Position numbers and translations under genes: made by a program
Notes under the pieces: generated by a model
The model's database searches: none
What the model saw: only the letters and a program-made list of their open reading frames with translations
What the model was told of the DNA's origin: nothing
DNA from: Micavibrio aeruginosavorus
Lineage (GTDB): Bacteria > Pseudomonadota > Alphaproteobacteria > UBA9219
Assembly: GCA_020720905.1 (NCBI GenBank)
Contig: DYNT01000090.1
Location: 1 to 5,259, forward strand
Reading direction: 5' to 3'
Length of the DNA stretch: 5,259 nucleotides
Part shown: in pieces, positions 1-5,259 of the stretch
Layout: each line of letters opens with the position of its first letter
How positions within the stretch are numbered: the first letter of the stretch is position 1

Positions 1-1553
1 GTTGGTTTGTGAACGCAGGGGGTGGCAGAGGCTCTCTTTTGCTTTCTCATTTTAAAAAGCTCGACCAGAAAATCAGGTTGTTGGCCAAGGCCGTCCATAA
101 CTTTTCCAACAATCGACTCGACCCGCCTATGGAAAAGCAACAAGCCTAAGTCTTTTTTATCGATAAAGCCTTCGTGGGCGCAGTGCGAAAGTTGCTTGGC
201 TAAGGGCTCCCACAAACGAAGCCCGTTGTCATCAAGGTGTGGGTCATAGGCGTGGGCGACCATGCGGGGACGCCCCATATCGCGGCAATGCGGAACGACA
301 TCACAATAATCGCCGTGCCCTGTTTGATTGCGCGTGACATGCGAAAGAGCTTCGTTGGCCGTGTGAATGCCGCCTGCGATAATGCATTGGCCTTGAACAA
401 GCGTTGCGAACAGACGCGCTCTTTCAAAATAGCGCGATACGTCAATTTGCATTTCCTGATCGTTCAACCACCGAATGTTCAGGGGCAGGCGCGTTAGGTT
501 TCTTTGAAGCCAGATCACTTTGCCACCGGCCTTTAAAGCAGCCTGCGCCATTCTGGCGCGAAGGCCACGACGATCGCCCATAAGCACCAGCGCCGCGCCT
601 TCCTTAACAAATTGGCGCGCAATCATGGACGTGTTATCAACAAAGCGGGAGCGGTACGTTCTTTGGGACAGGTTGAAATCGGGGTCCTCTTTGCCAATGT
701 TGCCAGAGGCGATGACGCCAATGCGCGGTGCGTTTTCAATAAAGGAGAAAATCGCGTCGGGGAGGGCTTGCGGGTTCATTTCAAGAAAGTTTCGCAAACT
801 TGTCATCGCGATAGCTTTCTTTTGTGATGTCGGCGCAAGGGTTGCGAAAGATTTCTGTTGTTGAAGGAGACCCTTAATGGCTGTCTGAGCATCGGGGGCG
901 CTGACAATACAGTTCATGTATTCGGGGGGCATTAAGCCTTGAGCAGCAAACGCTTTAAACAAGGATAAAGTGCTATCCCAATAGCCTCCCTGATTAACGA
1001 AGATAATGCGGCGGTTCGTTTGCGCTGCAAAGATCAACGATTCAAAAGCCTCATCGAGAGAACCATAGCCTCCGGGAAGAACGACAAAGCCGGTATCGGC
1101 AATCAGGGTCATGGCTGTCTTGCGTTCCCAAAAATCGGGGACGACATAATTGACCGCATGGGCATGAACGCCTTCAATGGCAACGCCCGCACCCGTTTTT
1201 GAGGCAAAAAGGTTGGGAATAAAACAAATCTGTCTGGAGCATTTGTTCAAAATTGCTCCCATAAGGCCGGGAGAAGTTCCTCCTGTAACGGCTACGCCCC
1301 CTGCGTTTTCAATCGATTGGCCAAGCTCTTGGGCGGTAGCCATATAGTCAGGCGATTTGCCTTCACGAGAGCCGCTATAAACCGCAATAAAAGGCCTTCC
1401 TTGACGCTGCCAACGAAGCGCTTTGGGATCAAGGTTTTGCATCATGGTGGCGGGTGTCAAGCGGCCGACAGGATTAGTCGGTAAATCATGTAAAAAAGGC
1501 ATAACAACCGAAGACGCCATGTTGAACCCTGACATAAAAATAAACCGTTTCAT
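1..1553 (-). CDS. Tandem two-domain LOG-family (lysine-decarboxylase-like) protein, 3' end beyond window
   Basis: The frame is open from ATG at 1553 to the left edge, giving 517 codons with no stop. Residues about 56-250 form a LOG-type domain: IAVYSGSR at 56-63, TGG and PGLMGA at 90-100, ERK at 143-145, and PGGYGSLDE at 160-168, close to the family motif PGGxGTxxE. R144 and E168 match the Arg/Glu pair of LOG nucleotide-5'-monophosphate phosphoribohydrolases, which release free cytokinin-type bases. From about 278 a second, weaker copy follows: IGVIASG at 278, MGDRRGL at 325-331, ERAR at 377-380, AGGIHTANE at 393-401, then a GFID-type helical tail. A LOG protein is usually about 180-250 residues, so this is a double-length fusion. 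Start choice: AGGAAG lies just before 1553, with an in-frame TGA at 1566-1568. ATG at 1520, preceded by AGGG, is an alternative. Probably cytosolic. The LOG fold is clear, but the substrate cannot be read from sequence. It is divergent from galE. Confidence 0.85.
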   Translation of the reverse strand, partial: MKRFIFMSGFNMASSVVMPFLHDLPTNPVGRLTPATMMQNLDPKALRWQRQGRPFIAVYSGSREGKSPDYMATAQELGQSIENAGGVAVTGGTSPGLMGAILNKCSRQICFIPNLFASKTGAGVAIEGVHAHAVNYVVPDFWERKTAMTLIADTGFVVLPGGYGSLDEAFESLIFAAQTNRRIIFVNQGGYWDSTLSLFKAFAAQGLMPPEYMNCIVSAPDAQTAIKGLLQQQKSFATLAPTSQKKAIAMTSLRNFLEMNPQALPDAIFSFIENAPRIGVIASGNIGKEDPDFNLSQRTYRSRFVDNTSMIARQFVKEGAALVLMGDRRGLRARMAQAALKAGGKVIWLQRNLTRLPLNIRWLNDQEMQIDVSRYFERARLFATLVQGQCIIAGGIHTANEALSHVTRNQTGHGDYCDVVPHCRDMGRPRMVAHAYDPHLDDNGLRLWEPLAKQLSHCAHEGFIDKKDLGLLLFHRRVESIVGKVMDGLGQQPDFLVELFKMRKQKRASATPCVHKP

Positions 1554-1664
1554 AAACTTCCTGCTTCAATAAACTCTATCGTCATCGAAATAAAAAGGTT
1601 CATTAATGGTTTCATAAATTTTTTATGCCAAAAAGATGTGGATAAATCTTAAAAAGGATATCTT
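1554..1664. promoter_or_regulatory. AT-rich divergent intergenic region between the LOG-like gene and galE
   Basis: These 111 bases separate two divergently transcribed genes, so promoters for both must lie here or just inside the genes. It is clearly richer in A and T than the flanking coding sequence. On the minus strand, TTGGCA (1626-1631) and ATTAAT (1602-1607), 18 bases apart, are a weak candidate -35/-10 pair for the LOG-like gene. I find no convincing sigma-70 pair for galE. The galE ribosome-binding site AAGGA is at 1654-1658, six bases before its ATG. The role follows from gene layout; the boxes are only suggestive. Confidence 0.4.
1637..1645 (-). promoter_or_regulatory. Perfect DnaA-box-like 9-mer
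   Basis: The plus strand reads TGTGGATAA, the exact reverse complement of the E. coli consensus DnaA box TTATCCACA. It lies in the AT-rich divergent spacer, 19 bases before the galE start. It is the only perfect copy I found in the window, so it does not mark an origin. It could be a DnaA-responsive regulatory site or a chance match. Confidence 0.3.
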
Positions 1665-2651
1665 ATGAAAGTTTTGGTGACGGGCGGAGCGGGATATATT
1701 GGCTCTCATACGGCATTGGCCTTGAAAAAGGCGGGGCATGAACCCATTGTTTTGGACAGTATGGTTAATGGCCATGCGTGGGCGGTCAAGTATGGCCCCC
1801 TTGTTGAGGGTGATATTGGCGATGCTGAGCTTGTGGCGCGTGTGTGCGCCGAACATAAGCCAGAGGCTGTGATTCACTTTGCCGCGTTTATCGAAGTGGG
1901 CGAGTCGGTTGCGAACCCTGCCAAATATATTGAGAACAACTATCACAAAGCGCAAAGGCTGTTTGATGCCTTGTGTGCGGGGGGCGTGAAGCGCGTGGTG
2001 TTTTCTTCGACGGCTGCCGTGTACGGCACGCCCGTGAGCGATGCGCCGATTGCCGAGGATCACCCACAAAACCCCATCAATCCCTATGGCGAGGCCAAGT
2101 TGCTGGCTGAGAAATATTTGCGCTCGCTTGAAGGGCAGGGGATGCGCTCGCTCGCTTTGCGCTATTTCAATGCTGCTGGCGCTGCGCCGATCGAAGAGGG
2201 GATTGGCGAGGCTCATGATCCTGAAACGCATCTGATCCCTAACGTGCTGCTGGCAGGCCTTGGTGTCAAGGATGAGGTCAAGCTGTTCGGCTCGGACTAT
2301 CCCACGCGCGATGGGACGGCGCTACGCGATTATATCCATGTGCTGGATTTGGCGGCGGCGCATTTGGCCGCGCTTGATTATCTGGCGGCGGGTGGGGCGA
2401 CGGATGCTTGCAATCTGGGGACAGGCACTGGTTCAACGGTTTTGGAAGTCGTGCAGGCGGCCTCGCGTGCCCTTGGCCACGATGTGCCGCAAAGCCGCCA
2501 TCCACGCCGTGCAGGCGATCCGCCCATGCTTGTAGCCAACGCTGCTCGTGCTCGTGAAAAACTGGGGTGGAGTCCACGTTATAATCTGGACGACATCGTC
2601 GAATCGGCCCTTGCTTGGCATCGCTTTTCGCAAACCCGTCCTGTGCTCTAA
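1665..2651 (+). CDS. galE: UDP-glucose 4-epimerase
   Basis: A 328-residue extended short-chain dehydrogenase, close to the usual 330-340 for GalE. It interconverts UDP-glucose and UDP-galactose with tightly bound NAD, in the cytosol, supplying UDP-galactose for surface polysaccharides and the Leloir pathway. The NAD-binding motif GGAGYIGSH is at residues 7-15, with D31 at the end of the second strand as expected for NAD. HFAA is at 71-74 and FSSTAAVYG at 113-121. The catalytic residues are T116, Y141 and K145, with the Y-x3-K spacing and the 25-residue gap from T to Y seen in E. coli GalE. RYFNAAGA follows near 166-173, and the C-terminal sugar-binding part includes RRAGDPPMLVA and LGW. Start: AAGGA at 1654-1658, six bases before ATG. 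It stands alone, with a candidate terminator downstream. A related 4-epimerase specificity (for example UDP-GlcNAc) cannot be excluded from sequence. Confidence 0.95.
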   Translation: MKVLVTGGAGYIGSHTALALKKAGHEPIVLDSMVNGHAWAVKYGPLVEGDIGDAELVARVCAEHKPEAVIHFAAFIEVGESVANPAKYIENNYHKAQRLFDALCAGGVKRVVFSSTAAVYGTPVSDAPIAEDHPQNPINPYGEAKLLAEKYLRSLEGQGMRSLALRYFNAAGAAPIEEGIGEAHDPETHLIPNVLLAGLGVKDEVKLFGSDYPTRDGTALRDYIHVLDLAAAHLAALDYLAAGGATDACNLGTGTGSTVLEVVQAASRALGHDVPQSRHPRRAGDPPMLVANAARAREKLGWSPRYNLDDIVESALAWHRFSQTRPVL

Positions 2652-2729
2652 GAGCGTTACCGTGATGCTTATCAAGGCTTTGTTTTTTCAGTAGCCTAAA
2701 AAGAGCCTGTATGGCATTTATTATGGGGT

Positions 2730-2759
2730 GGGGGCTGCGTTTGGCTTCGCCCCTTTTTT
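2730..2759 (+). terminator. Candidate intrinsic terminator downstream of galE
   Basis: GGGGC at 2731-2735 can pair with GCCCC at 2749-2753 across a 13-base loop, followed directly by six T residues at 2754-2759. That is the layout of a Rho-independent terminator, placed 78 bases after the galE stop. The stem is short (5 bp) and the loop rather long, so strength is uncertain. Confidence 0.45.
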
Positions 2760-2765
2760 AAAGGA

Positions 2766-2978
2766 AACCTGAGTTATGGGGTGAGCCTTTTGAAAAACAA
2801 AGAACCTTGTCATTCCCGCGAAGGCGGGAATCCAGCCTGTCGGGTCGAAGCTGCAAAGCAGCGTAGCCCGATGCCGAGCCCCGTGCTTGACACGGGGCCG
2901 CGCAGCTGGATCCTCGCCTTCGCGGGGATGACAAAATTCTTGTTGTTTTCTCAAGCTCATGAACCCATTATTCAGGTT
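2766..2978. repeat. Long imperfect inverted repeat (about 71-74 base arms) before trxB
   Basis: The left arm 2766-2836 and right arm 2905-2978 are imperfect reverse complements. Their inner 30 bases match at 27 positions. The outer 45-48 bases align by hand with about 37 matches and several small gaps. Shared outer blocks include AACCTGA (2766-2772 against 2972-2978), ATGGG, TGAGC, AAAACAA and AGAA. The right arm ends immediately before the trxB ribosome-binding site AAGGA (2979-2983). It may be one older element with long terminal repeats, or a short element inserted into an existing inverted repeat. The inner part is certain; the outer extension is a hand alignment with gaps. Confidence 0.65.
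2807..2934. repeat. MITE/REP-like palindromic element with 30-base terminal inverted repeats
   Basis: The ends 2807-2836 and 2905-2934 are reverse complements at 27 of 30 positions. Each end is itself a hairpin: ATTCCCGC-GAAG-GCGGGAAT at 2812-2831, and a matching one in the right arm whose stem keeps pairing through a T-G wobble. The 68-base centre holds two more hairpins: GCTGC-AAA-GCAGC (2850-2862), enclosed by TCGGG/CCCGA (2840-2844 and 2867-2871), and GCCCCGTG-CTTGA-CACGGGGC (2878-2898), a perfect 8 bp stem. Short GC-rich palindromes with CATTCCCGCGAAGGCGGG-type ends are familiar dispersed intergenic repeats in many proteobacteria. Nothing in it is coding; reading frames through it give the familiar artefact peptide CHSREGGNP. 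Being a non-autonomous mobile repeat is inferred from structure; only one copy is in the window. Confidence 0.85.
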
Positions 2979-2992
2979 AAGGAAAGATTCCC

Positions 2993-3940
2993 ATGGCCAT
3001 ACAACATACAAAAGTCTTGATCATTGGCGCGGGGCCAGCCGGTTATACGGCGGCCATCTATGCGGCGCGGGCTAACCTTGCTCCTGTTCTTGTCCAAGGC
3101 ATGCAACCAGGCGGTCAGTTGACCATCACGACCGATGTTGAAAATTATCCTGGCTTTGCGGAGCCTGTCGCTGGACCTCAATTGATGGAAACGATGGCCG
3201 CGCAAGCCAAACGCGTTGGCGCGACGTTGGTGCAAGATGTGATTGTGGCTATTGACTTTGATCAAAGGCCAATCCGCTGCGTTGGCGATTCAGAAACGGT
3301 TTATACGGCGGATTCCGTTGTGATTGCGACCGGCGCGCAGGCGCGTTGGCTGGGGCTTGAGGCGGAAAAGCATTTCCAAGGCTATGGCGTATCGGGCTGC
3401 GCGACGTGCGATGGCTTTTTCTATCGTGGCAAGAAGGTTGCTGTCGTTGGTGGTGGTAATACGGCGATGGAGGAAGCCCTTTATCTGGCGGGGCTTGCCA
3501 GCCATGTCACGATGATTCATCGCAGAGATTCCTTTCGCGGCGAAAAAATCCTGCATGACCGTATCGCCAAGAATCCTAAAATCACCGTTTTGTGGGACAG
3601 CGTTGTTCACTCGATTAACGGTGTTGAACAACCTGTGCGTGGCGTGACAGGTTTGACTGTTGCCAATGTCAAAACAGACGCCCTAACAGAGCTGGACGTT
3701 GAGGGAGTCTTTATCGCCATTGGTCATGCGCCCGCGACAGCGTTGTTTCAAGGCAAGCTGCCCATGGATGAGGAAGGCTATCTTTTAACCGCGCCGGATT
3801 CGACGGCAACGTCTGTAGCGGGCATCTTTGCTGCAGGCGATGTGAAGGATAAGCGTTACAGGCAGGCCGTAACAGCGGCGGGCATGGGGTGCATGGCGGC
3901 GCTTGAGGTTGAAAAGTATCTAGCGTCCTTAGAAGAATAA
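2993..3940 (+). CDS. trxB: Thioredoxin-disulfide reductase (NADPH-dependent flavoprotein)
   Basis: A 315-residue low-molecular-weight thioredoxin reductase, the usual size for bacterial TrxB. It passes electrons from NADPH through FAD and a redox-active disulfide to oxidised thioredoxin in the cytosol. The FAD-binding GAGPAG is at residues 12-17, followed by PGGQL at 39-43 and the ENYPGF block at 50-55. The redox centre CATCD is at 136-140. The NADPH-binding motif GGGNTA is at 153-158, with HRRDSFR at 176-182 supplying the arginines that select NADPH. The C-terminal FAD segment AAGDV at 280-284 leads to the RQAVTAAGMG block at 290-299. Start: AAGGA at 2979-2983, nine bases before ATG. It is the first gene of a probable three-gene operon; the next start is 21 bases after its stop. 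The nested inverted repeat directly upstream would lie in its leader if transcription begins further upstream. No key residue is missing. Confidence 0.96.
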   Translation: MAIQHTKVLIIGAGPAGYTAAIYAARANLAPVLVQGMQPGGQLTITTDVENYPGFAEPVAGPQLMETMAAQAKRVGATLVQDVIVAIDFDQRPIRCVGDSETVYTADSVVIATGAQARWLGLEAEKHFQGYGVSGCATCDGFFYRGKKVAVVGGGNTAMEEALYLAGLASHVTMIHRRDSFRGEKILHDRIAKNPKITVLWDSVVHSINGVEQPVRGVTGLTVANVKTDALTELDVEGVFIAIGHAPATALFQGKLPMDEEGYLLTAPDSTATSVAGIFAAGDVKDKRYRQAVTAAGMGCMAALEVEKYLASLEE

Positions 3941-3960
3941 AGAAAGAAGGAGCAAGCGTC

Positions 3961-4494
3961 ATGGGAGCCTATGTTAAACGCGCAATGCAGCCGAACGAAA
4001 CCATTCTCTATGAAACTCAGCTGCACTGGATTATTTATAAGATGGGAATTGTCATTACGCTTTTGGGCTTTTTGGTGGGGCGGTTTGTGCCACTACCCGT
4101 TAAAATGTTTTTGGGAGAGTCTATCGCGACCATGGTCGCGCCAGCGACGACCTATGTCGCGGCGGGGCTTATCGCTCTTGGCGCGTTTCAATTGATAGCC
4201 TCATATATCCGGCAAATATCGACCGAGCTTGTGATCACGGATCAACGTGTGATCGCCAAACACGGCTTTATTGCGACAACAAGCTATGAATTGATGATGA
4301 CCAAGGTTGAAGGCGCGACGATTGAACAATCCATCGGAGGGCGTCTTTTGGGATTTGGCACGTTGATGGTCAAAGGCACAGGGGGCGGCATTTCTCCTAT
4401 CGATCATGTCGCTAATCCCTATCGCTTCCATTCCCATCTTATGAACGCGCTTCATGATGCTCATGCTGCCGATGCCGTGCACCATCACGATTAA
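3961..4494 (+). CDS. Membrane-anchored bacterial PH-domain (bPH2-type) protein
   Basis: A 177-residue protein. Two hydrophobic segments, about residues 24-44 and 63-83, suggest a membrane hairpin, with the rest on one side of the inner membrane. Residues about 85-160 resemble the bacterial PH domain bPH2 (YdbS/YdbT-like, Pfam bPH_2): STELVITDQRVIAKHGFI, then MTKVEGATIEQSIGGRLLGF, then GTLMVKGTGGG. The SxGGRLLGFGTLxVxGTGG stretch is the most characteristic part. The molecular function of this family is largely unknown, so none is assigned. The C-terminus is histidine-rich, with seven His among the last 21 residues ending HHHD. Start: AAGGAG at 3947-3952, eight bases before ATG and 20 bases after the trxB stop. 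Its TAA stop shares an A with an ATG at 4494, so it is probably co-transcribed with both neighbours. Confidence 0.85.
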   Translation: MGAYVKRAMQPNETILYETQLHWIIYKMGIVITLLGFLVGRFVPLPVKMFLGESIATMVAPATTYVAAGLIALGAFQLIASYIRQISTELVITDQRVIAKHGFIATTSYELMMTKVEGATIEQSIGGRLLGFGTLMVKGTGGGISPIDHVANPYRFHSHLMNALHDAHAADAVHHHD

Positions 4495-4517
4495 TGATTG
4501 AAAGAAACGACTTTTTC

Positions 4518-5075
4518 ATGTTTATCCAAACCGAAGATACGCCCAATCCCGATACCATGAAGTTCCTGCCCTCTCGGCTTGTGGTTCATAATCCGATTGA
4601 TATCGATAGCGAAGAAAAAGCGGCGGCCTCGCCTCTCGCGCAGGCTTTGTTTGCCACGGGGGGCGTGGCCTCTGTCTTTTTGGGCACGGACTTCATCAGC
4701 ATCACGCGCAAGGCCGATGGAGCCGCATGGCCTGTTTTGCGTCCCGCGCTTCTTGCTGCGATCATGGATCACTTGACCGAGGATCGCCCTGTGATTCTTG
4801 ACGATGCGCCAGCCGCCAGCCTGACGCAGGCCAAGGCCGAAGATAGCGATGTCGTTCGCCAGATTAATGAGCTTCTTGATTTGCGCATTCGTCCTGCTAT
4901 CGCGCAAGATGGTGGCGACGTTGCCTTTGAGCGTTATGAGGACGGCATCGTTTATTTGCGCCTGAAAGGCGCTTGCGCTGGATGTCCCAGCGCAACCGTA
5001 ACCCTCAAGGTCGGGATTGAGCAAATGCTCCGCCACTTCATCCCCGAAGTGCAGGAAGTCAGAAGGGTGCTGTAG
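4518..5075 (+). CDS. Nfu/NifU-family iron-sulfur cluster carrier (Nfu N-terminal plus NifU-like domains)
   Basis: A 185-residue protein of the two-domain Nfu type seen in alphaproteobacteria and mitochondria (NFU1). It is expected to bind a [4Fe-4S] cluster, usually between two subunits, and pass it to target enzymes in the cytosol. The N-terminal Nfu domain opens with FIQTEDTPNPDTMKF (residues 2-16) and runs to about 90. A variable linker follows to about 110. The NifU-like domain (about 110-185) contains IRPAIAQDGGDV (124-135) and the cluster-binding CAGC at 153-156, followed by PSATVTLKVGIE. Both cysteines are present. Start choice: ATG at 4518 begins exactly at the conserved family N-terminus. 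ATG at 4494 would add eight residues and overlap the previous stop as TAATG, which allows translational coupling. Neither has a strong ribosome-binding site. Last gene of the trxB set; no clear terminator is visible after it. Confidence 0.92.
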   Translation: MFIQTEDTPNPDTMKFLPSRLVVHNPIDIDSEEKAAASPLAQALFATGGVASVFLGTDFISITRKADGAAWPVLRPALLAAIMDHLTEDRPVILDDAPAASLTQAKAEDSDVVRQINELLDLRIRPAIAQDGGDVAFERYEDGIVYLRLKGACAGCPSATVTLKVGIEQMLRHFIPEVQEVRRVL

Positions 5076-5082
5076 CTGAGGG

Positions 5083-5250
5083 CTATTCGCTCATTATGTC
5101 TTTTCTTTGAATAGACCTATTGCTCTTACTCGATCCTGTCAGCCAAACGTGCCTGCAATCCTTGCAACGCCACCTTTGCAGCTTGCGCTTTTTGCCGTCC
5201 CGATAGATCGAAAAACATCCACACTTCGGACAGTTTTTGTTGTGACACCT
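5083..5250 (-). pseudogene. Transposase N-terminal zinc-ribbon remnant (IS1-type)
   Basis: Reading the minus strand between TGA (5251-5253) and TAG (5083-5085) gives 55 residues. They contain CPKC at 7-10 and CKDC at 29-32 with RDGK and LQRWR between, then HVW. This C-x2-C-x18-C-x2-C pattern, with a GK turn and a QR(W/Y)xC approach to the second pair, is like the zinc ribbon at the N-terminus of IS1 InsA and related transposases. There is no start codon before the first Cys pair, a stop lies just upstream, and the frame ends before any catalytic domain. The fragment stops eight bases from the nfu gene. I infer a decayed insertion-sequence end; a frameshift near the A5 run at the right edge may separate it from its start. 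The motif is short, so chance resemblance is possible. Confidence 0.45.
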
Positions 5251-5259
5251 TCAAAAACT

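Noticed and set aside
1..60. Weak signal-peptide-like N-terminus or membrane targeting for the LOG-like protein
   Set aside because: Residues 4-20 are moderately hydrophobic after Lys-Arg, but there is no clear cleavage site and LOG enzymes are cytosolic. The 1520 start would remove most of this stretch. (The protein's N-terminus lies at 1553, not at the window's left edge.)
237..864. Plus-strand open frames of 70-115 codons opposite the LOG-like gene
   Set aside because: The minus strand here has a continuous frame with clear LOG motifs. The plus-strand peptides have no domain character.
1623..2231. 202-codon open frame on the minus strand opposite galE
   Set aside because: It lies antisense within a galE that has all its catalytic motifs, and its translation shows no recognisable domain. 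It is a shadow frame.
2675..2697. AGGCT/AGCCT inverted repeat just after galE as a terminator
   Set aside because: The stem is 5 bp with a 13-base loop, and A residues rather than a T tract follow on the plus strand. The candidate at 2730-2759 is better.
2721..3020. Short open frames on both strands across the galE-trxB gap
   Set aside because: They run through the palindromic repeat and give the familiar artefact peptide (CHSREGGNP on the plus strand); the plus-strand one also overlaps the trxB start. The region is repeat DNA, not coding.
4491..5036. 181-codon open frame on the minus strand opposite nfu
   Set aside because: It is antisense to a well-conserved Nfu gene with an intact CxxC motif, and has no recognisable protein features.
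5083..5121. CTATTC (5083-5088) / GAATAG (5109-5114) and AATAG-AC-CTATT (5110-5121) as a terminator after nfu
   Set aside because: The stems are short and AT-rich with no following T tract, so they do not fit an intrinsic terminator.
5126..5257. 43-residue minus-strand frame open to the right edge, as the C-terminus of another gene
   Set aside because: It is possible but shows no recognisable motif, while an overlapping frame shows a four-Cys zinc ribbon. Not supported enough to list as a gene.

Overview
The window looks like ordinary chromosomal sequence from a Gram-negative bacterium, probably an alphaproteobacterium with mid-range GC content. The basis is the style of the TrxB and Nfu proteins and the type of palindromic repeat present. 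This is a judgement from protein and repeat character, not a phylogenetic placement, and I would not name a genus. It holds four complete genes, one long gene cut by the left edge, one structured intergenic repeat, and a likely transposase remnant at the right edge.

Region by region: (1) 1-1553, minus strand: a gene of at least 517 codons that runs off the left edge. It encodes two LOG/lysine-decarboxylase-like Rossmann domains in tandem; the first has a near-canonical PGGxGT-type motif and the second a diverged copy. (2) 1554-1664: a short AT-rich divergent promoter region with one perfect DnaA-box 9-mer. (3) 1665-2651, plus strand: galE, UDP-glucose 4-epimerase. (4) 2652-2992: a 341-base gap with a candidate terminator, then a MITE/REP-like palindromic element (27/30 terminal inverted repeats). 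That element lies inside a longer imperfect inverted repeat that ends right at the trxB ribosome-binding site. (5) 2993-5075, plus strand: a tight three-gene set: trxB (thioredoxin reductase), a membrane-anchored bacterial PH-domain protein, and a two-domain Nfu/NifU Fe-S carrier. (6) 5076-5259: a minus-strand fragment encoding a four-cysteine zinc ribbon like those at the N-terminus of IS1-type transposases, with no intact reading frame.

How the genes fit together: TrxB (thiol redox) and Nfu (Fe-S cluster delivery) are both redox/cofactor housekeeping functions and, given their spacing, are probably co-transcribed with the PH-domain protein between them. galE and the divergent LOG-like gene share an upstream region but have no obvious pathway link. 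I see no defence system, CRISPR array, phage module or RNA gene. The least ordinary items are the double-LOG protein and the nested inverted repeat in front of trxB.
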